Shown: positions 53,627 to 63,018 of the stretch, piece by piece
Layout: each line of letters opens with the position of its first letter
Numbering within the stretch: position 1 is the first letter of the stretch
Assembly: GCF_001591005.1 (NCBI RefSeq)
Contig: NZ_BCTY01000005.1
Location: 1-64,000, forward strand
Direction: 5' to 3'
Origin: Sphingomonas sanguinis NBRC 13937
GTDB taxonomy: Bacteria; Pseudomonadota; Alphaproteobacteria; Sphingomonadales; Sphingomonadaceae
DNA length: 64,000 nt
Notes under the pieces: model-generated
Told to the model about the DNA's origin: nothing
The model's database searches: none
Seen by the model: only the letters and a program-made list of their open reading frames with translations
Program-made: the position numbers and the translations under genes

Positions 53627-55675
53627 TCACTGGTCGAACAGTCGGTCCATCTGCTGCGCGAGCTCCGCCAAGGTATAGGGCTTGCGCAGCAGGGCAAAGC
53701 CATGGCTGCCCTCATCCGCGATGACCTGGCTATAACCGCTGGTCAGCAGGATACGGAGCCGAGGGTAAACCCGGCTGATCTCATGCGCGAAATCGATGCC
53801 CGACTGGCCGGGCATCATGACGTCGGAAAAGACGAGGTCGAACCGATCCGCGCCGGTCTTCAGCTCCTCCATTGCGGCGGCCGCGTTGGTCGCCGTGACG
53901 GTATGGCAGCCCAGCGTCTGTAGCGCCTCGACCGCGAACTGGCCGACTTCGATATTGTCCTCGACCACGAGGACGCGGCGCTCGGCGCGCTTGTGACCTG
54001 TCGCCATCGCCACGCGGCCTTCGCTGACCGGCAGACCGTCCACCTGTGGCAGGAGGAGGGTGAAGGTGGCCCCTTCGCCCGGCTGGCTGACGACATGGAC
54101 GTCGCCACCCGACTGGCGTGCAAAGCCGAACACCTGGCTAAGGCCCAGGCCGGTGCCCGCCCCCAGCCGCTTGGTGGTGAAGAAGGGCTCGAAAATCTGA
54201 TCGAGACGATCGGCCGGGATACCTTCGCCGGTATCGGTGATCGCGATCCGCACCTGACGCTCGCCCACCGCATCGGCCTCGGACCTCACCCGAATGGTCA
54301 GCCGCCCCTGCCCCGCCATCGCGTCCCGCGCATTGACCGCCATATTGACGATCGCGGTGTCGAGTTGGCTGCGGTCGACATGCGCGCGACACGGCACCTC
54401 CGCCAGATCGACGTCCAGTGCTATGCCCGGGCCGCACAGGGTCGTGATCATATCGACCAGCGATGTGATGCTGTCCCCGACATCGATAATCTCGGGAGTC
54501 AGCGGCTGGCGGCGCGCGAAGGCGAGCAGCTGCGCGGTCAGCTTGGCAGCGCGGTCGGCAGCGTCGGCGATGGCGTCGATCTGGCGCTGACGACGCTCGG
54601 CCGGGAACTCGGCGCGGCGGAGCAGGTCGATCGAGCCGCGAATGACGGTCAGCAGGTTGTTGAAGTCGTGCGCGACGCTGCCCGTCAACTGCCCGATCGC
54701 CTCCAGCTTCTGCGCCTGGCGCAGCTGTTCCTCGGTGGCGCGCAGCGCGGCCTCGGCCGCCTTTTGCTGGGTGATGTGGCGACCGACGGAAAAGACCTCG
54801 AACTCGCTGGAGGCCCCGACCCAGGCGATCCATTCGTAATGACCCTCGGCATGGCGCATCCTCAACTCGATCCGCGGCACGCCCCCTTCCAGCGAGGTAC
54901 GCAGCGCGGCTCGCGCCCCCTCCCGATCGTCGGCATGGATGAAATCCATCACCGACCGGCCGATCAGGTCGCTTGCCTCATAGCCCAGCAAAACCCGCCA
55001 CGCCGGGTTGATGCGGCGCATCGTCCCTTCGGGATCGATCACGGTCAGCAGGTCCGGCGATACGTCCCACATCCGGTCGCGTTCGGCGGTGCGCTCGACG
55101 ATCCGCTGTTCCAGCGTGACGTTCAGCCCCCGCAACTCCTCCAGCGCTTGCGACAGTTGCTCCTGGCTCTCACGCAGGGCGGCATCGGCGTGGACGCGCG
55201 CGGTCGTTTCGTTGGTAAAGATGAACAGTCCGGCGACCTTGCCTTCGCCGTCCAGCACCCGCGAATAGGAAAAGGACCAGAAGGTGTGCGCCTCGCCCCG
55301 GTCGGTATCGAGCTTCCAGGGTAGATCGACGAAACGCTGGGTCCGGCCCGCCAGCGCATCGTCGATGATCGGCCGCGCCTGTTCCAGCGCATCGGCCCAT
55401 ACCTCGTCGAAGCGCGCGCCCATCGCCCAAGGCAGGCGCGGGCCCAGCAGCGGAAAATACGTCTCGTTGAAGAAGAAATGGAGATCCGGCCCCCAGGCCA
55501 GGATCATCGATTCGGGCGAATTGAGCACGAGGCTCAGCGGGATGCGGAAGGATTCGGGCCAATCCTGTGGCGGCCCCATCGGGTGCCCGGTCCAATCCCG
55601 TGCGAGGATCAGTCGTGTCGCCTCCCCTCCTCCTTCCAGAAAGGCCAGCTTCGGATCGGAGGAGGCGACACTCAT
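53627..55675 (-). CDS. Hybrid PAS histidine kinase with C-terminal receiver, 682 aa
   Basis: Soluble, no membrane helices. An N-terminal PAS/GAF-like sensor (about 30-165), a coiled coil, a PAS domain (about 205-320, SPDLLTVIDPEG), the H box QLTGSVAHDFNNLLTVIRGS (about 350-368), an HATPase domain with NMAVNARDAM and DTGEGIP/GTGLGLS, then a receiver (about 560-682) with Asp in VFSDVMMPGQSG. No separate response regulator gene adjoins; a phosphotransfer partner elsewhere is expected. Signal unknown. Confidence 0.92.
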   Translation of the reverse strand: MSVASSDPKLAFLEGGGEATRLILARDWTGHPMGPPQDWPESFRIPLSLVLNSPESMILAWGPDLHFFFNETYFPLLGPRLPWAMGARFDEVWADALEQARPIIDDALAGRTQRFVDLPWKLDTDRGEAHTFWSFSYSRVLDGEGKVAGLFIFTNETTARVHADAALRESQEQLSQALEELRGLNVTLEQRIVERTAERDRMWDVSPDLLTVIDPEGTMRRINPAWRVLLGYEASDLIGRSVMDFIHADDREGARAALRTSLEGGVPRIELRMRHAEGHYEWIAWVGASSEFEVFSVGRHITQQKAAEAALRATEEQLRQAQKLEAIGQLTGSVAHDFNNLLTVIRGSIDLLRRAEFPAERRQRQIDAIADAADRAAKLTAQLLAFARRQPLTPEIIDVGDSITSLVDMITTLCGPGIALDVDLAEVPCRAHVDRSQLDTAIVNMAVNARDAMAGQGRLTIRVRSEADAVGERQVRIAITDTGEGIPADRLDQIFEPFFTTKRLGAGTGLGLSQVFGFARQSGGDVHVVSQPGEGATFTLLLPQVDGLPVSEGRVAMATGHKRAERRVLVVEDNIEVGQFAVEALQTLGCHTVTATNAAAAMEELKTGADRFDLVFSDVMMPGQSGIDFAHEISRVYPRLRILLTSGYSQVIADEGSHGFALLRKPYTLAELAQQMDRLFDQ

Positions 55676-55714
55676 CGCGCCGCTGCTAGCAAGTTGCGCG
55701 TCGCTTCGCCACCA

Positions 55715-57520
55715 TCACAATTCCTCGCCCGCCAATGTCGCCGCCGCCTGGATGACGGCCAAATGGGTCAGCCCCTGTGGCATGTTGCCCAGATAATGGC
55801 CGGTCTTCGGGTCGATCATCTCGGCATAGAGCCCAGCACCCCGGCTATCGAGCGCCTCTGTCGCCGCGTCGAAGGCGGCCTGTGCCGCGTCGGTTTGGCC
55901 CAGGATCGCACGCGCCTCGATCATCCAGAAGGTGCAGGCGAGGAAACAGCCTTCCTCCTTCTGCACGCCCGAATAGCGATAGTGAAAGGCCCCCGCCGCC
56001 AATTCCTGGTCGATTGCGTCGAGCGTCCGGGCAAGCCGGTCCTGCCCATCGAAGCGAAAGCGAACCGCCAGCGCCAGGCTGGCATCAAGGGCGTCGCTGT
56101 GGGGGTGCATCAGATAGGCGCCACGCGCCTCCGACCAACAGTGCTCGCCGATCCACGCCTCGATCCGGTCGCGTTCGCGAGCCCAGCGGTCACGGCACGT
56201 CGTCGGGATTTGGCCCTCATCGGCCAGTTCGACCGCCCGCGCCAGCGCCTGCCAGCAGCTGATCTTCGACATGGTATAATGGCGTTCCTCGGGCAGCTCC
56301 CAGATGCCCGCATCGGGTTGCCGCCAGCGATCGGCGCAGTCGTCCGCCAAGTGGGAGAGCGTCTCCGCGCTGGATGTGTCGAGGAAGTTGCCACAAGCGA
56401 CGAAGCGGCTCGCCGTCTCGAATATGTCGCCATAAATGCCGTGCTGGTGCTGGCCGCCCGCCAAATTACCGACGCGGACCGGCCGGGACCCACGATAGCC
56501 GCCGACCGCGATCTCGCGCTCTTCCGGCACGGGGTGCCCGTTCAGCGTGTAACAGACCTGCGGCTTGCCCTCGCCCAGCCGCTTGAGCAGCCAGGTAAAG
56601 GCTGCCTTCGCCTCGCCATGCGCGCCGATGCGCAGGAACGCCTTGATCGTATAGCCCGCATCACGAACCCAGGCGTAGCGATAGTCGTAATTCTTCTCGC
56701 CGCCGATCCCCTCGGGCAGGGATGTGGTCGCCGCCGCCGTGATCGCCCCGGTCGGCGAGTAGAGCAGCAGCTTCAGCGCCAGCGCGCTGCGCAGGATACG
56801 GTCGCGGTGGAGTTCGGGCACCTTCAGCCCGCTGGTCCATTGCCGCCACTCCCCGTCCGACAGGTCGATCCGCGCGTCGATCTGCTCGATATCCTGGCAG
56901 ACTAGCGGCTCGTCCTCGCCCGCGATGATCGCGATGCGGGCGCGGTCGCCGGGCCCCACGGACGCCGTGCCGGTGACCAGCCCATCCTCGACCTGATCGA
57001 TGGTCACATGCGCGCAGTGACGGAATACGCCCAGCACGCGGTCGACGTGAAAGACATTATGCCCGCCCGCCGGTGCGAAATAGGGGCTGACCGTGTCCGC
57101 CCGGCGGCTGAACCGCAGGGTGATGGCGAAGCGGACGAAGCCGTCCAGTCCCTCCACCCGGCGCGCCAGCTCCGCCCAAGGGAGCCGCCCGGCGGGGCCG
57201 CTGTTGAGGGATTCGACCAATTTCGCCCGGCCGCTGGCCGTGGTGAAGATCGTCTCCAACACGTTGCTGTGCGTGCGATAACGTCGCTCGACGGTGAAAG
57301 GCTCGACCGGTGTGATCGCGAATGTCCCGCCCCGTTCCCCGTCCAGCAGCCGGTCGAAGAGCGGCGCGGAATCCATGTTGGGTACGCACCACCAGTCGAT
57401 GGCCCCGTCGGCCCCGCTCAGCGCGACACTGCGCCCATCGCCCAGCGCGGCATAGTTTTCGAGATCGAGAAATCCTTCGGCATCGCGCAGCGGATCGGCA
57501 TGCTGGTCGGGAAGAGACAC
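55715..57520 (-). CDS. GH15 family glycoside hydrolase (glucoamylase/trehalase-like), 601 aa
   Basis: N-terminal beta-sandwich (about 1-250, LENYAALGDGRSVALSGADGAIDWWCVPNMDS) and (alpha/alpha)6 barrel with YDYRYAWVRDAGYTIKAFLRIGAHGEA as catalytic-region signature, then GRWEL-type segments; matches bacterial GH15 that act on alpha-glucans or trehalose. GTG start 57520. Divergent from the Gfo/Idh gene that leads into the glycogen/trehalose block, so both probably serve alpha-glucan metabolism. No signal peptide, hence cytoplasmic. Confidence 0.9.
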   Translation of the reverse strand: MSLPDQHADPLRDAEGFLDLENYAALGDGRSVALSGADGAIDWWCVPNMDSAPLFDRLLDGERGGTFAITPVEPFTVERRYRTHSNVLETIFTTASGRAKLVESLNSGPAGRLPWAELARRVEGLDGFVRFAITLRFSRRADTVSPYFAPAGGHNVFHVDRVLGVFRHCAHVTIDQVEDGLVTGTASVGPGDRARIAIIAGEDEPLVCQDIEQIDARIDLSDGEWRQWTSGLKVPELHRDRILRSALALKLLLYSPTGAITAAATTSLPEGIGGEKNYDYRYAWVRDAGYTIKAFLRIGAHGEAKAAFTWLLKRLGEGKPQVCYTLNGHPVPEEREIAVGGYRGSRPVRVGNLAGGQHQHGIYGDIFETASRFVACGNFLDTSSAETLSHLADDCADRWRQPDAGIWELPEERHYTMSKISCWQALARAVELADEGQIPTTCRDRWARERDRIEAWIGEHCWSEARGAYLMHPHSDALDASLALAVRFRFDGQDRLARTLDAIDQELAAGAFHYRYSGVQKEEGCFLACTFWMIEARAILGQTDAAQAAFDAATEALDSRGAGLYAEMIDPKTGHYLGNMPQGLTHLAVIQAAATLAGEEL

Positions 57521-57586
57521 GGTGGCAGGCGCTCCACTGATACAGGTTAGGCGGCTGAAAACTCGCCAGACCCGTTAAATCTCCGT

Positions 57587-57611
57587 GGGACCTTCGTCGG
57601 ATTGGCGCGTT
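57587..57611 (+). promoter_or_regulatory. Candidate EcfG promoter of the Gfo/Idh gene
   Basis: GGGAC (57587-57591), 16-bp spacer, CGTT (57608-57611): one mismatch, in the -35, to GGAAC-N16/17-CGTT; 33 bp before the ATG. Confidence 0.45.
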
Positions 57612-57644
57612 GCAGCATCCGTTACGTCAATTGGGAGCATCGCC

Positions 57645-58778
57645 ATGAACCTGGCATCGGCATTCGGTTTCGGCACGAAGAAGGTCCGCTACGCAGTCGT
57701 AGGGGCGGGCGACATCACCCAGTCGGCCATGCTGCCCGGCATCGAGCATACCGGCAATTCGGAACTGACCGCGATCGTCACCGGCGACGCCGAGAAGGGA
57801 CGCCTGCTCGCCAAGAAATACGGCGTCGAGCATGTCTATTCCTATGACGAGTTCGACAAGCTGCTGACGGCGAATATCTGCGACGCCATCTATCTCGGCA
57901 CCCCCAATTGGCGACATGCCGAATTCGCCATTCCGGCGCTGGACGCGGGCATCCATGTGCTGTGCGAAAAGCCGCTCGAGGTCTCCAGCGAGAAGGCCCG
58001 CGCCATTCAGGATGCCGAGCGACGCTCCACCGCCAAGCTGATGACCGCCTATCGCCTGCACTTCGAGCCGGGCACGCTGGCGGCGATCGAGAAGATCAGA
58101 AACGGCGAGCTGGGTGAGCTGGTCGGCTTTACCTCCTGCTTCGGGCAGAAGCTGGACCCCGACAATCACCGTGCCAAGCATGGTCTGGAAGCCGGGCCGC
58201 TCTTCGATATGGCGCCATACCCCATCAACGCCATCCGCTATTTGTTCGGCGCAGAGCCGGTCGCGGTCGAAAGCGCTGTTGCCACGCGCCAGCCGAGCGC
58301 AGGCCTGGGCGATCTGGACGATACCTTCGCGGTCGTCCTGCGGATGCCGGGCGACAAGCTGGCGAGCTTCACGGTCAGCTATGCGATGAACAATATCGAC
58401 AGCCTGATCGTCGCGGGCATGAAGGGTTCGATCCATATGAGCCCGGCCTATGGCTTCCAATCGGGTATCGAGCATGACGTCACCATTGGCGACAAGCAAA
58501 GCCATGAGGAGTTCAAGCATACCGACCAGTTCGGTGGAGAAATGCGCTATTTCTCCGATTGCATCCTCAACGACCGCGATCCCGAGCCCGATGCGGAGGA
58601 AGGCCTGTCCGATCTGCGCGTGATTGAGGGGATCGTGAAGGCGATGGAGACTGGAAAGCGCGTCGAACTGCCGCCCTTTACCCGCACCCGCCGCATCGAT
58701 CCGGCCAGCCAGCGCCAGACCCTTTCGGCGGTCCGTCCGCCCGAACAGGTCAAGGCAAAATCGCCCACCGGGAATTGA
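57645..58778 (+). CDS. Gfo/Idh/MocA family sugar oxidoreductase, 377 aa
   Basis: NAD(P)-dependent dehydrogenase. Rossmann motif VVGAGDITQSAMLPG near residues 18-32; the EKP motif in CEKPLEVSS; and FDMAPYPINAIRYLFG with the usual catalytic His replaced by Pro/Ile context seen in glucose-fructose oxidoreductase-like members. No Tat signal, so cytoplasmic, unlike Zymomonas GFOR. Sugar substrate unknown. ATG 57645 with GGGAG upstream. Followed by two strong inverted repeats. Confidence 0.88.
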   Translation: MNLASAFGFGTKKVRYAVVGAGDITQSAMLPGIEHTGNSELTAIVTGDAEKGRLLAKKYGVEHVYSYDEFDKLLTANICDAIYLGTPNWRHAEFAIPALDAGIHVLCEKPLEVSSEKARAIQDAERRSTAKLMTAYRLHFEPGTLAAIEKIRNGELGELVGFTSCFGQKLDPDNHRAKHGLEAGPLFDMAPYPINAIRYLFGAEPVAVESAVATRQPSAGLGDLDDTFAVVLRMPGDKLASFTVSYAMNNIDSLIVAGMKGSIHMSPAYGFQSGIEHDVTIGDKQSHEEFKHTDQFGGEMRYFSDCILNDRDPEPDAEEGLSDLRVIEGIVKAMETGKRVELPPFTRTRRIDPASQRQTLSAVRPPEQVKAKSPTGN

Positions 58779-58851
58779 TACGTATCAACGCGATTATGGG
58801 GGAGCATATTCTCTCCCATAATCGTTACGCTGGCGATGACAGTTGATGTCA
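58775..58851. repeat. Three nested/adjacent inverted repeats between Gfo/Idh and DUF2934 genes
   Basis: First, TTGATACGTATCAA (58775-58788), a perfect 14-bp palindrome overlapping the stop codon, with the central CG seen in LacI-family operators. Second, a 14-bp stem (58791-58804 with 58811-58824; one G-U pair, 6-base loop), terminator-like but without a T-run. Third, TGACA-N5-TGTCA (58837-58851). Together they suggest both transcript processing or termination and regulator binding in front of the trehalose block. Confidence 0.6.
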
Positions 58852-58867
58852 CGGCAGGGAGTCGACG

Positions 58868-59131
58868 GTGGATAACAGGCAGGAACAGCTTCGCGCGCGC
58901 GCTTACGACATCTGGCAGGCCGAGGGTGAGCCCCATGGCCGCGACCGCGAGCATTGGGAAATGGCGGAGCGGGAACTCACCATCCCCGATGCGGGTGTGA
59001 AGTCTCCTGAGCCCAAAAAACCGACCGCCGCTCGCTCGAAAAAGGCCACGCCCGTTGAAAAGACGGAAGTAACGGGGGCAGCGGAGGCGAAGCCCAAGAC
59101 ACGCAAGCCGCGCGCCGCCAAACCGGCCTGA
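58868..59131 (+). CDS. DUF2934 protein with Lys/Pro-rich tail, 87 aa
   Basis: The N-terminal 30 residues match DUF2934 (ARAYDIWQAEGEPHGRDREHW), a short helical domain often encoded next to glycogen and trehalose genes. The rest is a disordered Lys/Ala/Pro tail like that of histone H1. GTG 58868 has AGGGAG 7 bp upstream. Role unknown; possibly nucleic-acid binding or stress protection. Confidence 0.82.
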   Translation: MDNRQEQLRARAYDIWQAEGEPHGRDREHWEMAERELTIPDAGVKSPEPKKPTAARSKKATPVEKTEVTGAAEAKPKTRKPRAAKPA

Positions 59132-59224
59132 CGCCCATAGCGGGGCAACGCCCCTCAACATGACTGCGCCCTTCGCAAGGCACCATTCCACGGATCGTCA
59201 TTCGACTTTTGCCGGAGAGATTTC

Positions 59225-61327
59225 TTGACCGAATTGCCCGACCAGATTCTGCCCGGCTCCGCCTATCCGCTGGGCGCCAGCTTCGATGGAGAGGGCGTCA
59301 ACTTCGCCGTTTTCTCCGCCAATGCCGACCGTATCGAACTGTGCATCTTCGACTCGCAGGGCAAGCGCGAACTGAAGCGTTACACCCTGCCCGAATGCAC
59401 CGACGAAGTGTGGCACGGCTATCTTCCCGATGTCGGGCCAGGCCTGCTCTATGGCTACCGCGCGCATGGACCTTACGAGCCTGAGGCCGGGCACCGCTTC
59501 AATCCGAACAAGCTGCTGCTCGATCCCTATGCCCGCAAGCTGCACGGCGAGATCAAATGGACCGATGCGCTGCACGGTTATCAGATCCGGTCGAAGAAGG
59601 AGGATTTGAGCTTCGACAAGCGCGACAGCGCCGCCGCCATGCCCAAGGCGGTGGTGGTCGACGATCATTTCGACTGGTCGCGCGATGTGAAGCCCAACAC
59701 GCCTTGGTCCGAAACCGTGATCTACGAAGCCCATGTGAAGGGCCTGACCAAGCTGATGGAACTGGTTCCGCCGCGTGAGCGGGGCACCTATGCCGGGCTC
59801 GGCCATCCCGCGGTCATCAAGCATCTGAAGCGCATCGGCGTCACCGCGATCGAGCTTCTGCCGATCCACAGCTTCACGCAGGATCGGTTCCTGCAGGAAA
59901 AGGGGCTGCGCAACTATTGGGGTTATAACACGCTCGGCTTCTTCGCGCCCGAGCAGGCCTATTTCGCAACCGATACCCAGGACGAACTGCGCCGCGCAGT
60001 GCACAAGCTGCACAAGGCGGGGATCGAGGTTATCCTCGACGTGGTGTACAACCATACCTGCGAAGGATCGGAAAAGGGGCCGACGCTGTCCTGGCGCGGG
60101 CTCGACAATGCCAGCTATTACCGGCTGGTCCAGGATCAGCCGCGCTACACGATCAACGACACCGGCACCGGCAACACGCTGAACCTGTCCAAGGCGCGGG
60201 TGATCCAGATGGTGGCGGACTCGCTGCGCTACTGGGCGACCAGCTTTGGGGTCGACGGTTTCCGCTTCGACCTGGGGCTGACGCTGGGGCGTGAGGCGGA
60301 TGGCTTTGATCCGGGTTCCGCCTTTTTTGACGTGCTGCGCCAGGACCCGGTGCTGGGCCGCCTGAAGCTGTTGACCGAGCCTTGGGACGTCGGACCGGGC
60401 GGCTATCAGCTCGGCAATTTCCCGCCCGGCTTTTCCGAGTGGAACGACAAGTATCGCGACACGGTACGCAAATACTGGCGTGGCGATCCTGGCCAGCGCG
60501 GCGATCTGGCGGCTCGACTGGCGGGCTCGGGCGATCTGTTCGACCGGCGAGCGCGGCGACCCTGGGCCAGCCTCAACATGCTGGCGGCGCATGACGGCTT
60601 CACCCTGGCCGACACGGTCATGTACGAACAGCGCCATAACGAGGCGAACAAGGAAGACAATCGCGACGGCCATTCGGAAAATTACTCGCGCAACTGGGGC
60701 GCCGAGGGGCCGACCGACGATGAAGGCATCAAGGACGCACGCGGTCGCGTGATGCGGTCGATGATGACGACCCTCCTCGCCTCGCTAGGCACGCCGATGA
60801 TCGTGGCGGGCGACGAGTTCGGTCGGACGCAGCACGGCAACAACAACGCCTATTGCCAGGATAACGAGATCAGTTGGCTCGACTGGAAGGCCGCCGCCTC
60901 GGAGGAAGGTGAAGGAATGATCGCCTTCACCGCGCGGCTGGCCGAGTTGCGGCGACGCTATGTCGTGCTGCGCGCGCCGAGCTTCCTCTACGGGCAAGAC
61001 ACGCCGGGTCATGGCATCAACGATATCGAATGGTGGGACGAACGTGGCGAGCGACTGAGCCCCGAGGATTGGGACAATCCCGAAGGCCGCGCCCTTTTGA
61101 TGCGCCGCGCGACCGCGACCGAGGATGGCGGGGTCGAAGCCGTGTCGCTGCTGCTTAACGCCTCGGCCGATCCGATCACCTTCACCCTGCCCCCGCCGCA
61201 TGCCGCACGCACCGTCTTGATCGACAGCGCCAAGCCCGAGCAGGGCGAGATCGAGATCGGCGATAGCTATGAGGTCGGGCCGCAAAGCGCGGTGCTGATC
61301 ACCTGGCAGGATGCGATCGAAGCATGA
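59225..61327 (+). CDS. glgX: Glycogen debranching enzyme GlgX, 700 aa
   Basis: GH13 isoamylase-type enzyme that removes short branches from phosphorylase-trimmed glycogen. An N-terminal CBM48 domain (PGSAYPLGASFDGEGVNFAVFS), then the barrel with region I DVVYNHT, region II DGFRFDLG (nucleophile Asp), region III LLTEPWDVG (acid Glu) and region IV LAAHDGF. Start is TTG 59225 with GGAGAG upstream; no ATG fits the family start. Its end overlaps treZ (ATGA), feeding maltooligosaccharides to trehalose synthesis. Confidence 0.95.
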   Translation: MTELPDQILPGSAYPLGASFDGEGVNFAVFSANADRIELCIFDSQGKRELKRYTLPECTDEVWHGYLPDVGPGLLYGYRAHGPYEPEAGHRFNPNKLLLDPYARKLHGEIKWTDALHGYQIRSKKEDLSFDKRDSAAAMPKAVVVDDHFDWSRDVKPNTPWSETVIYEAHVKGLTKLMELVPPRERGTYAGLGHPAVIKHLKRIGVTAIELLPIHSFTQDRFLQEKGLRNYWGYNTLGFFAPEQAYFATDTQDELRRAVHKLHKAGIEVILDVVYNHTCEGSEKGPTLSWRGLDNASYYRLVQDQPRYTINDTGTGNTLNLSKARVIQMVADSLRYWATSFGVDGFRFDLGLTLGREADGFDPGSAFFDVLRQDPVLGRLKLLTEPWDVGPGGYQLGNFPPGFSEWNDKYRDTVRKYWRGDPGQRGDLAARLAGSGDLFDRRARRPWASLNMLAAHDGFTLADTVMYEQRHNEANKEDNRDGHSENYSRNWGAEGPTDDEGIKDARGRVMRSMMTTLLASLGTPMIVAGDEFGRTQHGNNNAYCQDNEISWLDWKAAASEEGEGMIAFTARLAELRRRYVVLRAPSFLYGQDTPGHGINDIEWWDERGERLSPEDWDNPEGRALLMRRATATEDGGVEAVSLLLNASADPITFTLPPPHAARTVLIDSAKPEQGEIEIGDSYEVGPQSAVLITWQDAIEA

Positions 61328-63018
61328 CCGCCTGGGGCCCCGAACTACGCGACGGCGCCGACACCCGTTTCCGCCTCTGGGCCCTCGACCGAGAGGCGGT
61401 GACGCTGGAGATCGACGGCGCGCCTTCCGTGGCGATGCAGCGGGACGACGCAGGCTGGTTCACCGCGACCGCGCCTGCGTCGGCGGGCACGCGCTACCGA
61501 TATCGACTGGATGCCGACCTAGCGGTGCCCGATCCGGCCTCCCGGCTTCAATCGGGGGGTGTCCATGGCTGGAGCGTGGTGGTCGATCCACGCTTCGCCT
61601 GGAGCGCGACCGAATGGCGTGGTCGGCCCTGGGAAGAGATGGTCATCTTAGAGGTTCATGCAGGCACGCTGGGCGGCTTCGAGGGTATTCGGGATAAGCT
61701 GCCCGCCATCGCCGCATCGGGCGTTACCGCGATCGAGCTGATGCCGGTCAACGCCTTTGGCGGCACCCGCAACTGGGGTTATGACGGGGTGCTGCCCTAT
61801 GCGGTGGCCGAGCCCTATGGCTCGCCCGCCGAGTTGAAGACGCTGGTCGATACCGCCCATGGGCTCGGGCTCTCGGTGTTCCTCGATGTGGTCTATAATC
61901 ACTTCGGGCCGGACGGAAATTACCTCAACGCCTATGCCAGCGCCTTCTTCCATCAGGATATCGACACACCCTGGGGCGGCGCCGTGGCGGTCGATGCCGA
62001 TCCGGTGCATCGTTTCTTCGTCGACAATGCACTGATGTGGCTGCGCGATTATCGGATCGACGGGCTGCGCTTCGATGCCGTCCATGCCATCGCCAATGAC
62101 GATTTCCTCGACCGGATGGCGGGCGAAATCCGCGCGGCGCTGCCCGAGCGGCATGTCCATCTGGTTCTCGAAAACGAGAAGAACGATGCCGAGCGCCTGC
62201 GGGCCGGATGTTATGACGCGCAGTGGAACGACGATTTTCACAACGTCCTTCACGTCCTGCTGACCGGCGAAACCAGTGCTTATTATGGCGACTTCGCCGA
62301 TCGCCCGGCGGAACGTCTGGCGCGTTGCCTGAAGGAAGGCTTCATCTACCAGGGCGAAGGATCGCCCAACCATGACGGCAAGCCCCGCGGCAAGCCGTCG
62401 GGCGACCTGCCCAGCACCGCCTTCGTCGCGTTCCTTCAGAACCACGATCAGGTCGGCAACCGCGCCATGGGCGAGCGGCTGATCCGGCTGACCGATCGCG
62501 AGCGGCTCCGGGCCGCGACCGCGCTGCTGTTGCTCGGGCCGCAAATCCCCTTGCTGTTCATGGGCGAGGAAGAGGGCAGCGAGAGCCCCTTCCTGTTCTT
62601 CACCGATTTTCACGACGAATTGGCCGATGCGGTCCGCGAAGGCCGCCGCCGCGAGTTCGCCAAGTTCGACGCCTTCGCCGACCCCGAAGCGCGTGAGCGT
62701 ATCCCCGATCCGAACGCCCGCAGCACGTTCGAGGCCTCTATTCCCGAACCCGGACCGGCGGCAGGCGAATGGCGGGCCCTGTATCGCGAGCTGCTGACCC
62801 TGCGACAGGTCCATATCGTACCGCGACTGAAAGGCGCAGTCGGCCTGTCGGCCAATGCCAGCGGAGAAGCGCGGGTCAAGGCGCGCTGGCGGATGGCGGA
62901 CGGGGCCATGCTGACGATCCTGATCGATCTCGGTCCCGATCCACTGCCTTTGAAGCAGGAAGAGGGCACCATGATCTTCCGTGATAACGACCGCTTCGCC
63001 GCATGGATTTCCACATGA
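61324..63018 (+). CDS. treZ: Malto-oligosyltrehalose trehalohydrolase TreZ, 564 aa
   Basis: GH13 enzyme that cleaves trehalose from maltooligosyltrehalose. N-terminal beta domain (GADTRFRLWALDREAVTLEI), then barrel with DVVYNHFGPDGNYL, LRFDAVHAI (nucleophile Asp), LVLENEKNDAERL (Glu) and FLQNHDQVGNRAMGERL. The partner synthase TreY is expected downstream, beyond the window. Start and stop codons overlap with glgX and malQ. Confidence 0.95.
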   Translation: MTAWGPELRDGADTRFRLWALDREAVTLEIDGAPSVAMQRDDAGWFTATAPASAGTRYRYRLDADLAVPDPASRLQSGGVHGWSVVVDPRFAWSATEWRGRPWEEMVILEVHAGTLGGFEGIRDKLPAIAASGVTAIELMPVNAFGGTRNWGYDGVLPYAVAEPYGSPAELKTLVDTAHGLGLSVFLDVVYNHFGPDGNYLNAYASAFFHQDIDTPWGGAVAVDADPVHRFFVDNALMWLRDYRIDGLRFDAVHAIANDDFLDRMAGEIRAALPERHVHLVLENEKNDAERLRAGCYDAQWNDDFHNVLHVLLTGETSAYYGDFADRPAERLARCLKEGFIYQGEGSPNHDGKPRGKPSGDLPSTAFVAFLQNHDQVGNRAMGERLIRLTDRERLRAATALLLLGPQIPLLFMGEEEGSESPFLFFTDFHDELADAVREGRRREFAKFDAFADPEARERIPDPNARSTFEASIPEPGPAAGEWRALYRELLTLRQVHIVPRLKGAVGLSANASGEARVKARWRMADGAMLTILIDLGPDPLPLKQEEGTMIFRDNDRFAAWIST

